A DNA stretch of 64,000 nucleotides from Leucobacter chromiisoli (GTDB taxonomy: Bacteria; Actinomycetota; Actinomycetes; Actinomycetales; Microbacteriaceae): NCBI RefSeq assembly GCF_016522505.1, contig NZ_JAEHOH010000001.1, positions 372,001 to 436,000 on the forward strand, read 5' to 3'. The notes beneath the pieces are model-generated. The model searched no databases. It saw nothing but the letters and a program-made list of their open reading frames with translations, and had not been told where the DNA came from. How positions within the stretch are numbered: the first letter of the stretch is position 1; each line of letters opens with the position of its first letter. Both the position numbers and the translations under genes were made by a program. Shown one piece after another: positions 29,940-37,747 of this stretch.

Positions 29940-30502
29940 GAAGCGGCTCCCTCGCCGCCGCGCTCGACGAGCAGGGCCACCCGGTCGCGGAGGAACTCCT
30001 CGAGACTCGGCGCCCCCTCGAGCGGAGCGCCGGCTCGCCACCGCACGCGGAGTTCGGCGCCGACGACCCCGATCGGGCTCTCCTCGCCCAGCACGGCGAT
30101 CGCCGCATCGAGGTCCGCGGGCTCGGCGGCGCCCGCCCCCGGCAGCAGCAGGACGGCGTCGAAGTTGACGGCGGCCCCGACGGGGTAGCCGCCGCGCAGC
30201 GCCGCAGCCGCGATCTCGCGGCGCTCTTCGCGCGACACCGACTGGTACCCCGGCCGGCCTCGTTCCGCGGAGCGGGTGGCGCGCCCGGCCGCATAGAGCG
30301 CACCGTCGGCGCCGAGCAGCAGCGGGGCGACCCGCCAGACCTCACCGCGGGGCCGCATCGTGGCGGGGCGTCGGCGTAGCAGACCCCGGCGCCCGGGCAC
30401 GTACTCGGCGAGGGCCTCCGGGGCGATTCCCGCCCCGCTCAGCGAGGCGACGGCCGTGCGGCACGCCTCCGCGGCGCGATCCGAGAGCTCTTGCGCTGCC
30501 AC
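29936..30502 (-). CDS. Protein of unknown function coupled to the AlkB-like gene
   Basis: About 188 residues, not recognised. It is soluble, Ala/Arg-rich, with a central stretch GEVWRVAPLLLGADGALYAAGRATRSAERGRPGYQS followed by REERREIAAAALRGGYPVGAAVNFDAVLLLP (about residues 54-125). The start at GTG 30502 is chosen because TACACT lies exactly 6 nt upstream (leaderless pattern); longer reading toward 30616 runs into the promoter of the divergent CYTH gene. Coupling to the AlkB-like gene suggests a shared process such as alkylation repair or RNA modification, but this is inference from position only. Confidence 0.65.
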   Translation of the reverse strand: MAAQELSDRAAEACRTAVASLSGAGIAPEALAEYVPGRRGLLRRRPATMRPRGEVWRVAPLLLGADGALYAAGRATRSAERGRPGYQSVSREERREIAAAALRGGYPVGAAVNFDAVLLLPGAGAAEPADLDAAIAVLGEESPIGVVGAELRVRWRAGAPLEGAPSLEEFLRDRVALLVERGGEGAAS

Positions 30503-30597
30503 CCGGCCAGTGTACCGGCGGCGGCCCGTGCCGCCCGTCGCAATGCCGCCCATCACGATGCCGTGCGTCGCCCCGTGCCGCCCCGTAAGCTGGGTCT

Positions 30598-31356
30598 GTG
30601 AGCGATCGCGGAGCAACGGCGACCTTCGAGGTCGAGCGCAAGTACGAGGCCCCGGGAGACGCGGCGCTGCCCGGGGCCGAGGCCTTCGAGCGCCTCGGCA
30701 TGCGGGCGAGCGAGCCGGAGACCTTCGAGCTCGCCGCCGACTACCTCGACACCGCCGAGGGGGACCTGGGCCGGGCTCGGCTCGCGGTGCGATCCCGGCA
30801 CGGGGGGAAGGACGCCGGCTGGCACCTCAAGGAGCGCGGCGCCGAGGGCGTCGCAGAGCTGCAGTGGCCCCCGGCCGACGAGATGCCCGAGGGGCTCCGG
30901 GCCGAGCTGCGGGATCGGGTCGGCGACGCCGTGGACCGGATCGGGCCGCTCGCATCGCTGCGGACGGTGCGCACCGCGGTGGTGCTGAGCGACGAGAGCG
31001 GGGTCGAGTCCGTCGAGATCGCGGACGACGTCGTGCTCGCCACCGACCACCTCTGCGGCGTGCGTCGCGCCTGGCGCGAGTGGGAGGCCGAGCTGCTGCC
31101 GGGCGCCGACGCCGCGGTGCTGGATCGCCTCGAGCCGTTGCTGCTCGCGGCCGGCGCGCGCCCGTCGCTCAGCTCGGCGAAGATCGCCCGGGCGAGCGGG
31201 CGCCTGATCGATCTCGCACTCGCGCGGGGCGCCGGTGCGGCGGAGCTCGCCGCGCTCGGGGTGATGGACCTCGCCGATCGTCTCGCCGCACGCGAGGAGC
31301 CCGTCGCCCGGTCTCGCGCCGCCGAGCTGCGCGTCCTCGATAGGCTGTCGGCATGA
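30598..31356 (+). CDS. CYTH-domain protein (triphosphate tunnel enzyme family)
   Basis: A 252-residue protein. The N-terminus has the CYTH signature EVERKYE, and alternating charged strands follow (LRVR-like ARLAVRSRHGG, WHLKER, DRVGD). The C-terminal part is helical and CHAD-like but short. CYTH proteins hydrolyse inorganic triphosphate or bind polyphosphate/nucleotides in a beta tunnel. The GTG start lies 6 nt after TAAGCT, a leaderless arrangement. It overlaps the next gene by 4 nt. Confidence 0.85.
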   Translation: MSDRGATATFEVERKYEAPGDAALPGAEAFERLGMRASEPETFELAADYLDTAEGDLGRARLAVRSRHGGKDAGWHLKERGAEGVAELQWPPADEMPEGLRAELRDRVGDAVDRIGPLASLRTVRTAVVLSDESGVESVEIADDVVLATDHLCGVRRAWREWEAELLPGADAAVLDRLEPLLLAAGARPSLSSAKIARASGRLIDLALARGAGAAELAALGVMDLADRLAAREEPVARSRAAELRVLDRLSA

Positions 31357-31559
31357 GCAAGCAGGAGGATCCGCGAGGGCGGCGCGACGAGGATGCCCCG
31401 GACCCGAAGGCCCGGCGCAAGCAGATCATCCTCGGTCTCGTGATGGGCGCGATCATGGGCGTTCTGATCAGCGCGCTGACCGAGTTCTGGTACTGGCTGC
31501 CCGCCGGCCTCGCACTGGGCCTCGCGACCGGGGCCATCATGAAGCCGCCAAAGGCCTGA
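31353..31559 (+). CDS. Small two-helix membrane protein
   Basis: 68 residues: a charged N-terminus (KQEDPRGRRDEDAPD) followed by two hydrophobic stretches (IILGLVMGAIMGVLISALTE and WLPAGLALGLATGAIM). The ATGA overlap with the CYTH gene suggests coupling, and TAGGCT lies exactly 6 nt before the ATG, so it may also be made from its own leaderless message. Function unknown. Confidence 0.7.
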   Translation: MSKQEDPRGRRDEDAPDPKARRKQIILGLVMGAIMGVLISALTEFWYWLPAGLALGLATGAIMKPPKA

Positions 31560-31729
31560 GCTCGCCGCGCAGACCGCAGGTCGACGGATTTCGTTGTTCT
31601 TCGGTGGGAATGCGCTCGATTCCGCACGACATCGCCCTCGGGGTGCAGTGATCCCGCAACGAAGGCGGGATGCGAAGCGGCCCACGATATGGGAGGATCG
31701 TGGGAGAGCTCATCAAGGACGAGGACTTC

Positions 31730-33151
31730 ATGGAACCCACCATTTTCGAAACGAACCCGCCCGCCGCGAAGGTCATCGACGACTCCCTCGCCGATACCCG
31801 GCTGGCGTGCTTCTGGATCGACGACATCGCCGGGAGCGCTGCGCGGTATCCCGCCCTCGAGGGTGATCGCCGGGTCGACGACGCGGTCGTGGGCGGCGGC
31901 TTCGCGGGTCTCTGGACCGCGATCAAGCTGAAGACGGAGCATCCCGAGCGCCGGGTGATCCTGCTCGAGGCGAAGCGCGTGGGCTGGGCCGCATCCGGCC
32001 GCAACGGCGGCTTCTGCGAGGCGAGCATCACCCACGGGGAGCCGAACGCCGAATCCCGCTGGCCCGACGAGATCGGCACGCTGCGGCGCCTCGGCTACGA
32101 GAATCTCGACGCCATCGAGCGCTTCATCGAGCAGCACGGACTCGACGTCGACTGGGAGCGCACCGGCCAGCTGTCGGTCGCGAACGCTCCGCACCAGGTG
32201 GAGTGGCTCGGCGAGGGCGACGATCCCGAGGTCGAGACCCTCGACGCCGAGCAGGTGCGCGAGCGGATCGACTCGCCCACGTTCCTCGGCGGGGACTTCT
32301 CGCCGCGCGAGAACGCGAACATCCACCCGGCCAAGCTCGCGGCCGAGCTCGCACGCTACGCGAGCGAGATCGGCGTCGAGATCCACGAGGAGAGTCGTGT
32401 GCTGAACCTCGAGGGAGCGGCGGACGCCCCGATCGAGCTCAGCACGACCGGCGGCCTCGTGACCGCCGAGCGGGTGGCGCTGTGCACCAACGTGTTCCCC
32501 TCGCTGCTCAAGCGCTACGCCTTCCACACCGTGCCCGTGTACGACTACGTGCTCATGACGGAGCCGCTGAGCGACGAGCAGCTCGAGTCGATCGGCTGGA
32601 AGGGGCGCGAGGGGCTCGCCGACATGGCGAACCAGTTCCACTACTCGCGACTGACGAAGGACAACCGCATCCTGTGGGGTGGCTACGACGCCGTGTACTT
32701 CGCCGGCGGCAGGATCCGCCACGAGTACGAGGATCGCATGGAGAGCCACCGCAGGCTCGCGAGCCACTTCTTCACCACCTTCCCGCAGCTCGAGGGGCTC
32801 AAGTTCACCCATCGCTGGGCCGGGGTCATCGACACGAGCACCCGCTTCTGCGCGTTCTTCGGGCAGGCCCACGGCGGGCGCGTGCAGTACGTGGCCGGCT
32901 TCACCGGTCTCGGCGTCGGCGCCACCCACTTCGCCGCCGACGTGATCGTCGACCGGCTCGAGGGGCGCGTCACCGAGCGCACCGAGCTCGAGATGGTGAA
33001 GCAGGTGCCGCTGCCCTTCCCGCCCGAGCCCGCCGCCTCCGTCGGGATCAACCTCACCCGCTGGTCGCTGGATCGCGCCGACCACAACCGGGGCAGGCGG
33101 AACGTGCTGCTCAAGACCCTCGACGCCCTCGGCCTGGGCTTCGACTCCTGA
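31730..33151 (+). CDS. FAD-dependent oxidoreductase (DadA/amine oxidase type)
   Basis: A 473-residue flavoprotein of the DAO superfamily: Rossmann-type VVGGGFAGLWTAIKL at about residue 51, RNGGFCEASITHG, and the C-terminal FAD segment VAGFTGLGVGATHFAADVI. It resembles gamma-glutamylputrescine oxidase and related amine oxidases, so it probably oxidises a secondary amine or amino acid to an imine with release of hydrogen peroxide. The ATG at 31730 follows GAGGA with 5-nt spacing. The small cupin gene 79 nt downstream is probably co-transcribed, as in polyamine catabolism loci. Confidence 0.85.
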   Translation: MEPTIFETNPPAAKVIDDSLADTRLACFWIDDIAGSAARYPALEGDRRVDDAVVGGGFAGLWTAIKLKTEHPERRVILLEAKRVGWAASGRNGGFCEASITHGEPNAESRWPDEIGTLRRLGYENLDAIERFIEQHGLDVDWERTGQLSVANAPHQVEWLGEGDDPEVETLDAEQVRERIDSPTFLGGDFSPRENANIHPAKLAAELARYASEIGVEIHEESRVLNLEGAADAPIELSTTGGLVTAERVALCTNVFPSLLKRYAFHTVPVYDYVLMTEPLSDEQLESIGWKGREGLADMANQFHYSRLTKDNRILWGGYDAVYFAGGRIRHEYEDRMESHRRLASHFFTTFPQLEGLKFTHRWAGVIDTSTRFCAFFGQAHGGRVQYVAGFTGLGVGATHFAADVIVDRLEGRVTERTELEMVKQVPLPFPPEPAASVGINLTRWSLDRADHNRGRRNVLLKTLDALGLGFDS

Positions 33152-33230
33152 ACCGGCGCAGGCCCGACGCGGCCTCGCGCACCGTCGCCACGCTCCACCC
33201 GCATCACCTCCCTCCGAGAATGGATACACG

Positions 33231-33644
33231 ATGACTGAAATGCTGCCCGAAGGGTCCAACGCAGTGGTGCACGGTCGTGGGGCGATCGTCTCGCTCGAAC
33301 CCGTGCCCGCCGCAGACGTGGTCTCGGGGCATCCGCGTCAGGGGGTCATCGAGCTGGGCGGGATCGCCGGGTGCGAAGCCGGCATCTGGGAGCTGCGCGG
33401 TGGAGCGGTCACCGACACCGAGGTCGACGAGCTCTTCGTCGTGATCTCGGGCGGCGCGAAGATCGAGCTGCTCGACGCGCACCACACCGTCGAGGTGAAG
33501 GCGGGGGACGTCATGCGCCTCGTCGCGGGCACCCGGACCCGGTGGACCGTGCCGGACCACATCCGCAAGGTGTACCTCTCGGCGGTCGAGACGGTCGAGC
33601 CCGCCGAGAGCGGGGCCGCCGAGAGCGAGCCCGCCGCCGAGTAG
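33231..33644 (+). CDS. Cupin-domain protein
   Basis: A 137-residue single cupin barrel (ELRGGAVTDTEVDELFVVISGGAKIELLDAHHTVEVKAGDVMRLVAGTRTRWTVPDHIRKVYLSAVE, over about residues 50-124). The canonical metal ligands are only partly present, so a binding role is as likely as catalysis. It is linked to the flavoprotein upstream; small cupins of this type often accompany PuuB-like oxidases. A short repeated tail (AESGAAESEPAAE) ends the protein. Confidence 0.8.
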   Translation: MTEMLPEGSNAVVHGRGAIVSLEPVPAADVVSGHPRQGVIELGGIAGCEAGIWELRGGAVTDTEVDELFVVISGGAKIELLDAHHTVEVKAGDVMRLVAGTRTRWTVPDHIRKVYLSAVETVEPAESGAAESEPAAE

Positions 33645-33647
33645 CCG

Positions 33648-34076
33648 TCAGAGCAGGGCGGCACCGAGCGCCCGGCCGCCGAGGCACGCGGCCGCCGAGC
33701 AGGCCAGCATGCCGACGGTGTTGACCGCGAACCACCCCCACTGCTTCGCGCGCCAGAGCTTGGCGCTGTCGACGGCGACCGTGCTGAAGGTGGAGAAGCC
33801 GCCGAGCAGACCGGAGGCGAGGACCGGCCCGAGGGGAGCGGGGAGCGGCGTGGTGACGACCGCCGCATCCGCGCCGGCCGCAGCCCCCGCGAGTGCGAGC
33901 CCGGCGAGCAGCCCGATCCCGAAGCCGGCCAGCACGTTGACGAGGAGGATCCCGAGCGGCCGCCCCGGCAGGCCGCGCTGCACGGCGCGGTCCAGACCGT
34001 AGCGGAGTACGGCCCCGACGCCTCCGGCCACGGCGACGAGCAGCAGGGGGAGCGGCGCGAAGAGATCCGAGGTCAC
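33648..34076 (-). CDS. crcB: Fluoride channel subunit CrcB/Fluc (second copy)
   Basis: A 142-residue membrane protein with four hydrophobic helices. Fluc signatures are GGVGAVLRYGLDR near the N-terminus, the NVLAGFGIGLL asparagine motif and GLLGGFSTFSTV near helix 3. It exports fluoride as a dual-topology dimer or a heterodimer. The GTG start overlaps the stop of the first crcB gene (GTGA), so the two are made together. The gene converges on the cupin gene with only 3 nt between. Confidence 0.93.
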   Translation of the reverse strand: MTSDLFAPLPLLLVAVAGGVGAVLRYGLDRAVQRGLPGRPLGILLVNVLAGFGIGLLAGLALAGAAAGADAAVVTTPLPAPLGPVLASGLLGGFSTFSTVAVDSAKLWRAKQWGWFAVNTVGMLACSAAACLGGRALGAALL

Positions 34077-34501
34077 GCTCCGGACCTCCTCGGCCGATCG
34101 CCGCGGGGCCGCGAGCGCCGCGCCGCGCCGCGTTCCCCGAGCCGCAGCCCGGCGAACGCGGCTGCGATGCCGGCGACGAGGCTCAGGAACCCGAGCACGG
34201 CGCCGAGCGACGAGGCCCCGCCCGCCGGCAGCATCAGCAGCACGAGCGCGCTGTAGCTGGTGAACCCGCCGAGCACACCGGTGCCGAGGCCCGCCCGCAC
34301 GGCGTCGGCGCGGGGCGTCGCGGCGGTCACGGCGCCGAGCAGGGTGCCGAGGGCGAGCGAGCCGAGCACGTTGACCGCCGCGAGTGCCGCGGCCTCGAGC
34401 GCCGGACCGTGCGCGGCGGGTATCGCGAGCAGGAGCACGCGCAGCAGCGCTCCCGCGGCGCCTCCCGCGAACACGAGGAGGACCTTGCGGGCGGGATGCA
34501 T
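34073..34501 (-). CDS. crcB: Fluoride channel subunit CrcB/Fluc (first copy)
   Basis: A 142-residue, four-helix Fluc protein (GGAAGALLRVLLL, NVLGSLALGTLLG, GVLGGFTSYSALVLL) with a basic C-terminus. Paired crcB genes are usual in Gram-positive bacteria and can form heterodimers. The ATG at 34501 lies exactly 6 nt after TATGCT on the minus strand, so the transcript is probably leaderless; this also explains why no fluoride riboswitch is seen in front of the gene. Confidence 0.92.
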   Translation of the reverse strand: MHPARKVLLVFAGGAAGALLRVLLLAIPAAHGPALEAAALAAVNVLGSLALGTLLGAVTAATPRADAVRAGLGTGVLGGFTSYSALVLLMLPAGGASSLGAVLGFLSLVAGIAAAFAGLRLGERGAARRSRPRGDRPRRSGA

Positions 34502-34604
34502 GCCTCCAGCATAGAACTCGCGCGCCGGCGGCCGGCCGATGCGGCGGAGGGAAACCGCGCGGCAAGATACCGCACCGGGCCGGCTGGAGGCTAGGATCGG
34601 AGGT

Positions 34605-34889
34605 ATGAATGAGATGCAGCAGTCACAGAATGGCGGCGTAGTGCTCTCGACCCAGCGCATGGTGCCGACCGTCCAGCGATTCGGCGATCGCGACATCGAG
34701 GTGACCTTCCTCGGAAACAACACGTTCGGCCAGCCGACCTGGATCCTGTGGAACGCTCGGGAGCCCTACCTGATCGGCATTCTCCGCCAGGGGCGGATCG
34801 GCTTCACCTTCGAGCAGCGCACCAGCCAGGGCGTCATGCTGCACGAGGACATCTCGCTCACCAGACTGCAGCGCGCGATCGGCGCCTGA
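34605..34889 (+). CDS. Small hypothetical protein
   Basis: A 94-residue protein, family not recognised. It starts Gln-rich (MNEMQQSQNGG) and then looks like a compact alpha/beta fold (IEVTFLGNNTFGQPTWILWNAREPYLIGILRQGRIGFTFEQRTSQGV, about residues 31-77). No signal peptide or membrane helix. GGAGG is only 1 nt from the ATG, and TAGGAT lies 7 nt upstream, so a leaderless or near-leaderless start is likely. It is divergent from the crcB pair. Confidence 0.6.
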   Translation: MNEMQQSQNGGVVLSTQRMVPTVQRFGDRDIEVTFLGNNTFGQPTWILWNAREPYLIGILRQGRIGFTFEQRTSQGVMLHEDISLTRLQRAIGA

Positions 34890-35138
34890 CCGCGGTCGAG
34901 ACCGCGCGGCTCGGGCGCACGCGGTCGGCTCCTCGTCTCGCCCCTTCCGGCTCTGAGGCTTCCTGCCTGTTCCGGCTGACGTCTCCTTTCCGCTCCTCTC
35001 GAAGCATCTCTCTTCTCGTTCGTCTTGTCGTTCGTGTCATCATGCGCGCCTCCGCGCATTCCGCGCACTCCGCGCGTCTCCGCGCCTGCGAGCCGACGAG
35101 CCCGCCCTGGGGCTGCCCTCCGTGATCCCGTGCTCGAA
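34890..35138. other. Non-coding stretch with pyrimidine-rich tract and short tandem repeat
   Basis: No convincing gene. The plus strand from about 34930 to 35060 is strongly pyrimidine-rich. A 7-mer TCCGCGC occurs four times at 35051, 35060, 35069 and 35079 (9-10 bp period). It lies just upstream of the surface-protein promoter at 35139. Confidence 0.5.
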
Positions 35139-35184
35139 TACGTAGTTCCTACCGATGTGTCGGCGCCCCCTCGATTCCTACCCT
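35139..35184 (+). promoter_or_regulatory. Promoter with shared surface-gene box, second copy
   Basis: A 24-nt box (35139-35162, beginning TACGTAGTTCCTACCG) differs from the box at 18755 in two bases. A TACCCT -10 hexamer begins at 35179, exactly 40 nt after the box start, as in the pilus operon. It belongs to the sortase-anchored protein at 35441, with a leader of about 250 nt. Confidence 0.65.
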
Positions 35185-35249
35185 GACGCTAGGCCGACCG
35201 GCTGAGCGGTTTCCGCTCGCGGTGAGGCCGACGGAAGAAGGGGAACGTC

Positions 35250-35444
35250 GTGTCGAACAGCGAGCGCTCGTCGCGCAGGGGAGGGGGATCCCCCGCCCCG
35301 CGCGCAGCCGGCGACGCTGCTCGAAAGGCCTCTCGCTCTCCGTCTGAAGTGGAGCGAGCCGGGCTTCGGCCGCTCAGCAACTGCGCGAGCCGTCGTCCGA
35401 AGACCGACGGGTCGCGCTCGTCGAATCGGATGGAAAGATCATGA
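35250..35444 (+). CDS. Possible 64-codon leader ORF
   Basis: A GTG start with GAAGGGG about 6 nt upstream; the stop overlaps the start of the surface-protein gene as ATGA, the usual sign of translational coupling. The predicted peptide is Ser/Arg-rich, without recognised features, and its codon use is not convincing. It could be a leader peptide or a chance frame. Confidence 0.25.
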   Translation: MSNSERSSRRGGGSPAPRAAGDAARKASRSPSEVERAGLRPLSNCASRRPKTDGSRSSNRMERS

Positions 35445-37177
35445 ACACACCATTTCGACGCGCGCACAACGGTGTGCCGCGTCGAGCGTGGGGCGGCAGG
35501 TTCGCAGCCGCTCTGATCGCCACGACGGCGCTGGTCCTCGGACCGGTGCCGCTCGCGGCGTACGCTGCGGACGATGTCGCCGCGGCGACCGAGGCGCCGG
35601 CGCCGGCGCAGGATCCCGCACCGGAGCCGCCCGCCCCGCCCGAGCCCCCGGCGTCGCCTGCGCCCGAGCCACCGGCCCCACCGGTTCCGGAACCCCCGGC
35701 ACCGCCCGCGCCCGAGCCACCGGCGCCCGAGCCTCCCGCCCCACCGGCGCCCGAACCTCCCGCGCCGCCCGTCGCGGAGCCGACCGCGCAGGCCGAGCCC
35801 GTCGTCGAGGCACCCGAGGCGACAGATCCCGGCCAGGCCGGCGAGCAGGCGCCGGCGGAGGAGCCCGAGGCGAAGCAGGGCGGCGACAACAACCCGCACA
35901 ACAAGGTGACGATCTGCCACGCGACGGGCGCCGACGGCAAGTGGGTGGTCAACACCCCGAATGCCAACGGCAACGTCAGCGGCCACGCCGGAGCCTCTCA
36001 TCAGGACGGTCGCGACATCATCCCGCCCTTCGACTACGTCGATGACGGAGTGACGAAGCACTTCCCGGGCCAGAACTGGGACGCCGAGGGCCAGGCCATC
36101 TTCACCAACGGCTGCGAGGTGCCGAAGCCCGAGACGCCGACGCCGACCATCGCCATCGATGTCGATCAGTGCACGGTCGCCGGCGGGGACCTTCCCGACA
36201 AGGTGGCGATCCACCTCGGTTCGCTCGCTGCGGGCATGGACTACTCGGTCACCCTGACCAAGGACGGCGGGGCTCCCGCGGGGGAGATGCTCCCGGCCGG
36301 ACCCACGGAGCGCACGGTGACGTTGTCGCTGAGCGGGGCCGGGGCGTACACCGTGACGGTACAGGCGGCTGACGGGACGTCGGCGTCGCAGAGCTTCACC
36401 GTGAACCCGTGCCCGGATCCCGAGCCCGAGCAGAAGGTGGGTATCTGCCACGCGACGGGCTCGGATCAGAACCCGTACGTGTTCATCGAGCCGAGCGTGC
36501 AGGGCGTGCTGAACGGGCACGTCGGCGCCGGGCACCAGGACGGGCGAGACATCATTCCGCCGTTCGACTACCAGGACGGAGATGAGGTGAAGCACTTCCC
36601 CGGCCAGAACTGGGACGAGGAGGGGCAGATCATCTTCCGGAACGGCTGCGAGGTGCCGCCGCCGGTCGTCACGCCGACGATCACGGTCGATGTCGAGCAG
36701 TGCACGGTCGCGGGGGGCGAGCTGCCCGGTGAGGTCGCGGTGCACCTCGGCTCCCTCGTTCCCGGGTCGGAGTACACCGTCGAGGTCATGCAGGCCGACG
36801 ATCCGGGATCGTCCGCGGTGTTCGTCGCCGAGGCGGCCGAGCAGACGGTGCTGATCCCGGTGAGCGGAGCGGGCGACTACATGGCTCGGGTCAGCGGACC
36901 CGGGGGAGCGATGGCGATGACGGAGTTCACGGTGGATCCCTGCCCTGAGCCCCCCGTCGAGCCTCCGGTCGAGCCGCCCGTGACGCCGGTGGTCCAGGTT
37001 CCCCCGGCTCAGCACCCCGTGGTGCAGGCCGCCCCTCAACCGAGCGCGCAACTGGCCGTGACCGGATCCGACGACCTCGCGTCGTGGACCGCGATCGCCC
37101 TCCTGGCGGCGACAGCCGGTGCTGCGCTCTTCATCTCCACCTTCCGGCGCAGGGAGGGGAGCGGGCGCATGAAGTAA
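35441..37177 (+). CDS. Sortase-anchored surface protein with two CHATG repeats
   Basis: A 578-residue exported protein. Signal peptide to about 43; a Pro/Glu-rich stalk of PEPPAP-type repeats at about 55-115; then two 177-residue units. Each unit starts with CHATG (Cys159, Cys336), contains GHxGAxHQDGRDIIPPFDY and HFPGQNWD, and closes with NGCE (Cys225, Cys403), followed by a beta-sandwich bounded by Cys (DxxQCTVAGG ... NPCP/DPCP). The C-terminus has LAVTG at 538-542, a hydrophobic helix and RRREGSGRMK. LAxTG is the signal preferred by class E (housekeeping) sortases, which are not encoded in this window. Conserved Cys and His suggest a disulfide-stabilised or metal-binding domain. Function unknown. 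Confidence 0.85.
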   Translation: MNTPFRRAHNGVPRRAWGGRFAAALIATTALVLGPVPLAAYAADDVAAATEAPAPAQDPAPEPPAPPEPPASPAPEPPAPPVPEPPAPPAPEPPAPEPPAPPAPEPPAPPVAEPTAQAEPVVEAPEATDPGQAGEQAPAEEPEAKQGGDNNPHNKVTICHATGADGKWVVNTPNANGNVSGHAGASHQDGRDIIPPFDYVDDGVTKHFPGQNWDAEGQAIFTNGCEVPKPETPTPTIAIDVDQCTVAGGDLPDKVAIHLGSLAAGMDYSVTLTKDGGAPAGEMLPAGPTERTVTLSLSGAGAYTVTVQAADGTSASQSFTVNPCPDPEPEQKVGICHATGSDQNPYVFIEPSVQGVLNGHVGAGHQDGRDIIPPFDYQDGDEVKHFPGQNWDEEGQIIFRNGCEVPPPVVTPTITVDVEQCTVAGGELPGEVAVHLGSLVPGSEYTVEVMQADDPGSSAVFVAEAAEQTVLIPVSGAGDYMARVSGPGGAMAMTEFTVDPCPEPPVEPPVEPPVTPVVQVPPAQHPVVQAAPQPSAQLAVTGSDDLASWTAIALLAATAGAALFISTFRRREGSGRMK

Positions 37178-37330
37178 CCCCTATTTCACTCATATGCCCG
37201 GTCCGGGTCGTCGCTCCTCCCCTAGCGGCGGCCCGGACGCTTTTCGCCCGGAATTCGAGGCGGTGAGTCGCGACACGCCAGGGATGCTCGGTTCGCGCGG
37301 CCCGATTTGCGCTGGAGGCCGAAGTGGCCG

Positions 37331-37336
37331 TAAGCT
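37331..37336 (+). promoter_or_regulatory. Probable promoter of the tRNA-Glu gene
   Basis: TAAGCT at -10, with TTGCGC (37307-37312) 18 nt upstream as a weak -35. It lies about 32 nt before the mature tRNA. Confidence 0.45.
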
Positions 37337-37367
37337 TACATCTCGGTAGCAAGCGCGAAAGTGCTTC

Positions 37368-37440
37368 GGCCCCATCGTTTAGCGGCCTAGGACACCGCCC
37401 TTTCACGGCGGCAGCACGGGTTCGAATCCCGTTGGGGTCA
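37368..37440 (+). tRNA. tRNA-Glu (anticodon TTC)
   Basis: Acceptor GGCCCCA pairs with TGGGGTC (one G-T), discriminator A. Anticodon loop CTTTCAC carries TTC; T-arm ACGGG-TTCGAAT-CCCGT. CCA is not encoded. Confidence 0.96.
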
Positions 37441-37470
37441 CTGAACACCGAATACAATTGAATACACCAT

Positions 37471-37547
37471 GGCCCTGTGGCGCAGTTGGTTAGCGCGCCG
37501 CCCTGTCACGGCGGAGGTCGCGGGTTCAAGTCCCGTCAGGGTCGCCA
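37471..37547 (+). tRNA. tRNA-Asp (anticodon GTC), CCA encoded
   Basis: Acceptor GGCCCTG pairs with CAGGGTC, discriminator G, followed by an encoded CCA. Anticodon loop CTGTCAC carries GTC; T-arm GCGGG-TTCAAGT-CCCGT. Confidence 0.96.
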
Positions 37548-37583
37548 GATGAAGAACCCTTCCTCGGAAGGGTTTCTTCGTCT
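37547..37583 (+). terminator. Hairpin after tRNA-Asp
   Basis: AGATGAAGAACCCTTCC and GGAAGGGTTTCTTCGTCT form a long stem with one bulge and a short TC-containing loop, directly after the tRNA 3' end. It may act as a terminator or processing signal before tRNA-Phe. Confidence 0.6.
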
Positions 37584-37609
37584 CTGGCACCTGCCATTGG
37601 TGAGTGCCT

Positions 37610-37682
37610 GGCTCTGTAGCTCAGTTGGTAGAGCGCACGACTGAAAATCGTGAGGTCACGGGATCGACGCCCGTCGGAGCCA
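37610..37682 (+). tRNA. tRNA-Phe (anticodon GAA)
   Basis: Acceptor GGCTCTG pairs with CGGAGCC, discriminator A. Anticodon stem CACGA/TCGTG with loop CTGAAAA (GAA). The T-loop reads ATCGACG, with A where position 54 is normally T, a variant I recall from other actinobacterial tRNAs. Confidence 0.94.
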
Positions 37683-37706
37683 CGTAGCGGCTATTACACC
37701 GTTACT

Positions 37707-37747
37707 GAACCCCCGCGTAGCTTCTACATCGCGGGGGTTCTTTTGTT
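37707..37747 (+). terminator. Intrinsic terminator of the tRNA cluster
   Basis: An 11-bp perfect stem (GAACCCCCGCG and its complement) with a 12-nt loop, followed by TTTTGTTT. Confidence 0.9.

Noticed and set aside
34501-34604. Fluoride riboswitch in front of the crcB pair
   Set aside because: The first crcB gene appears leaderless (hexamer 6 nt before the ATG), leaving no room for a transcribed riboswitch, and no fluoride-motif pattern was seen.
35441-37177. Assignment of the CHATG protein as a substrate of the nearby class C sortase
   Set aside because: It lacks a YPKN-type pilin motif, its LAVTG signal fits class E sortases better, and the class C sortase gene is 11 kb away.
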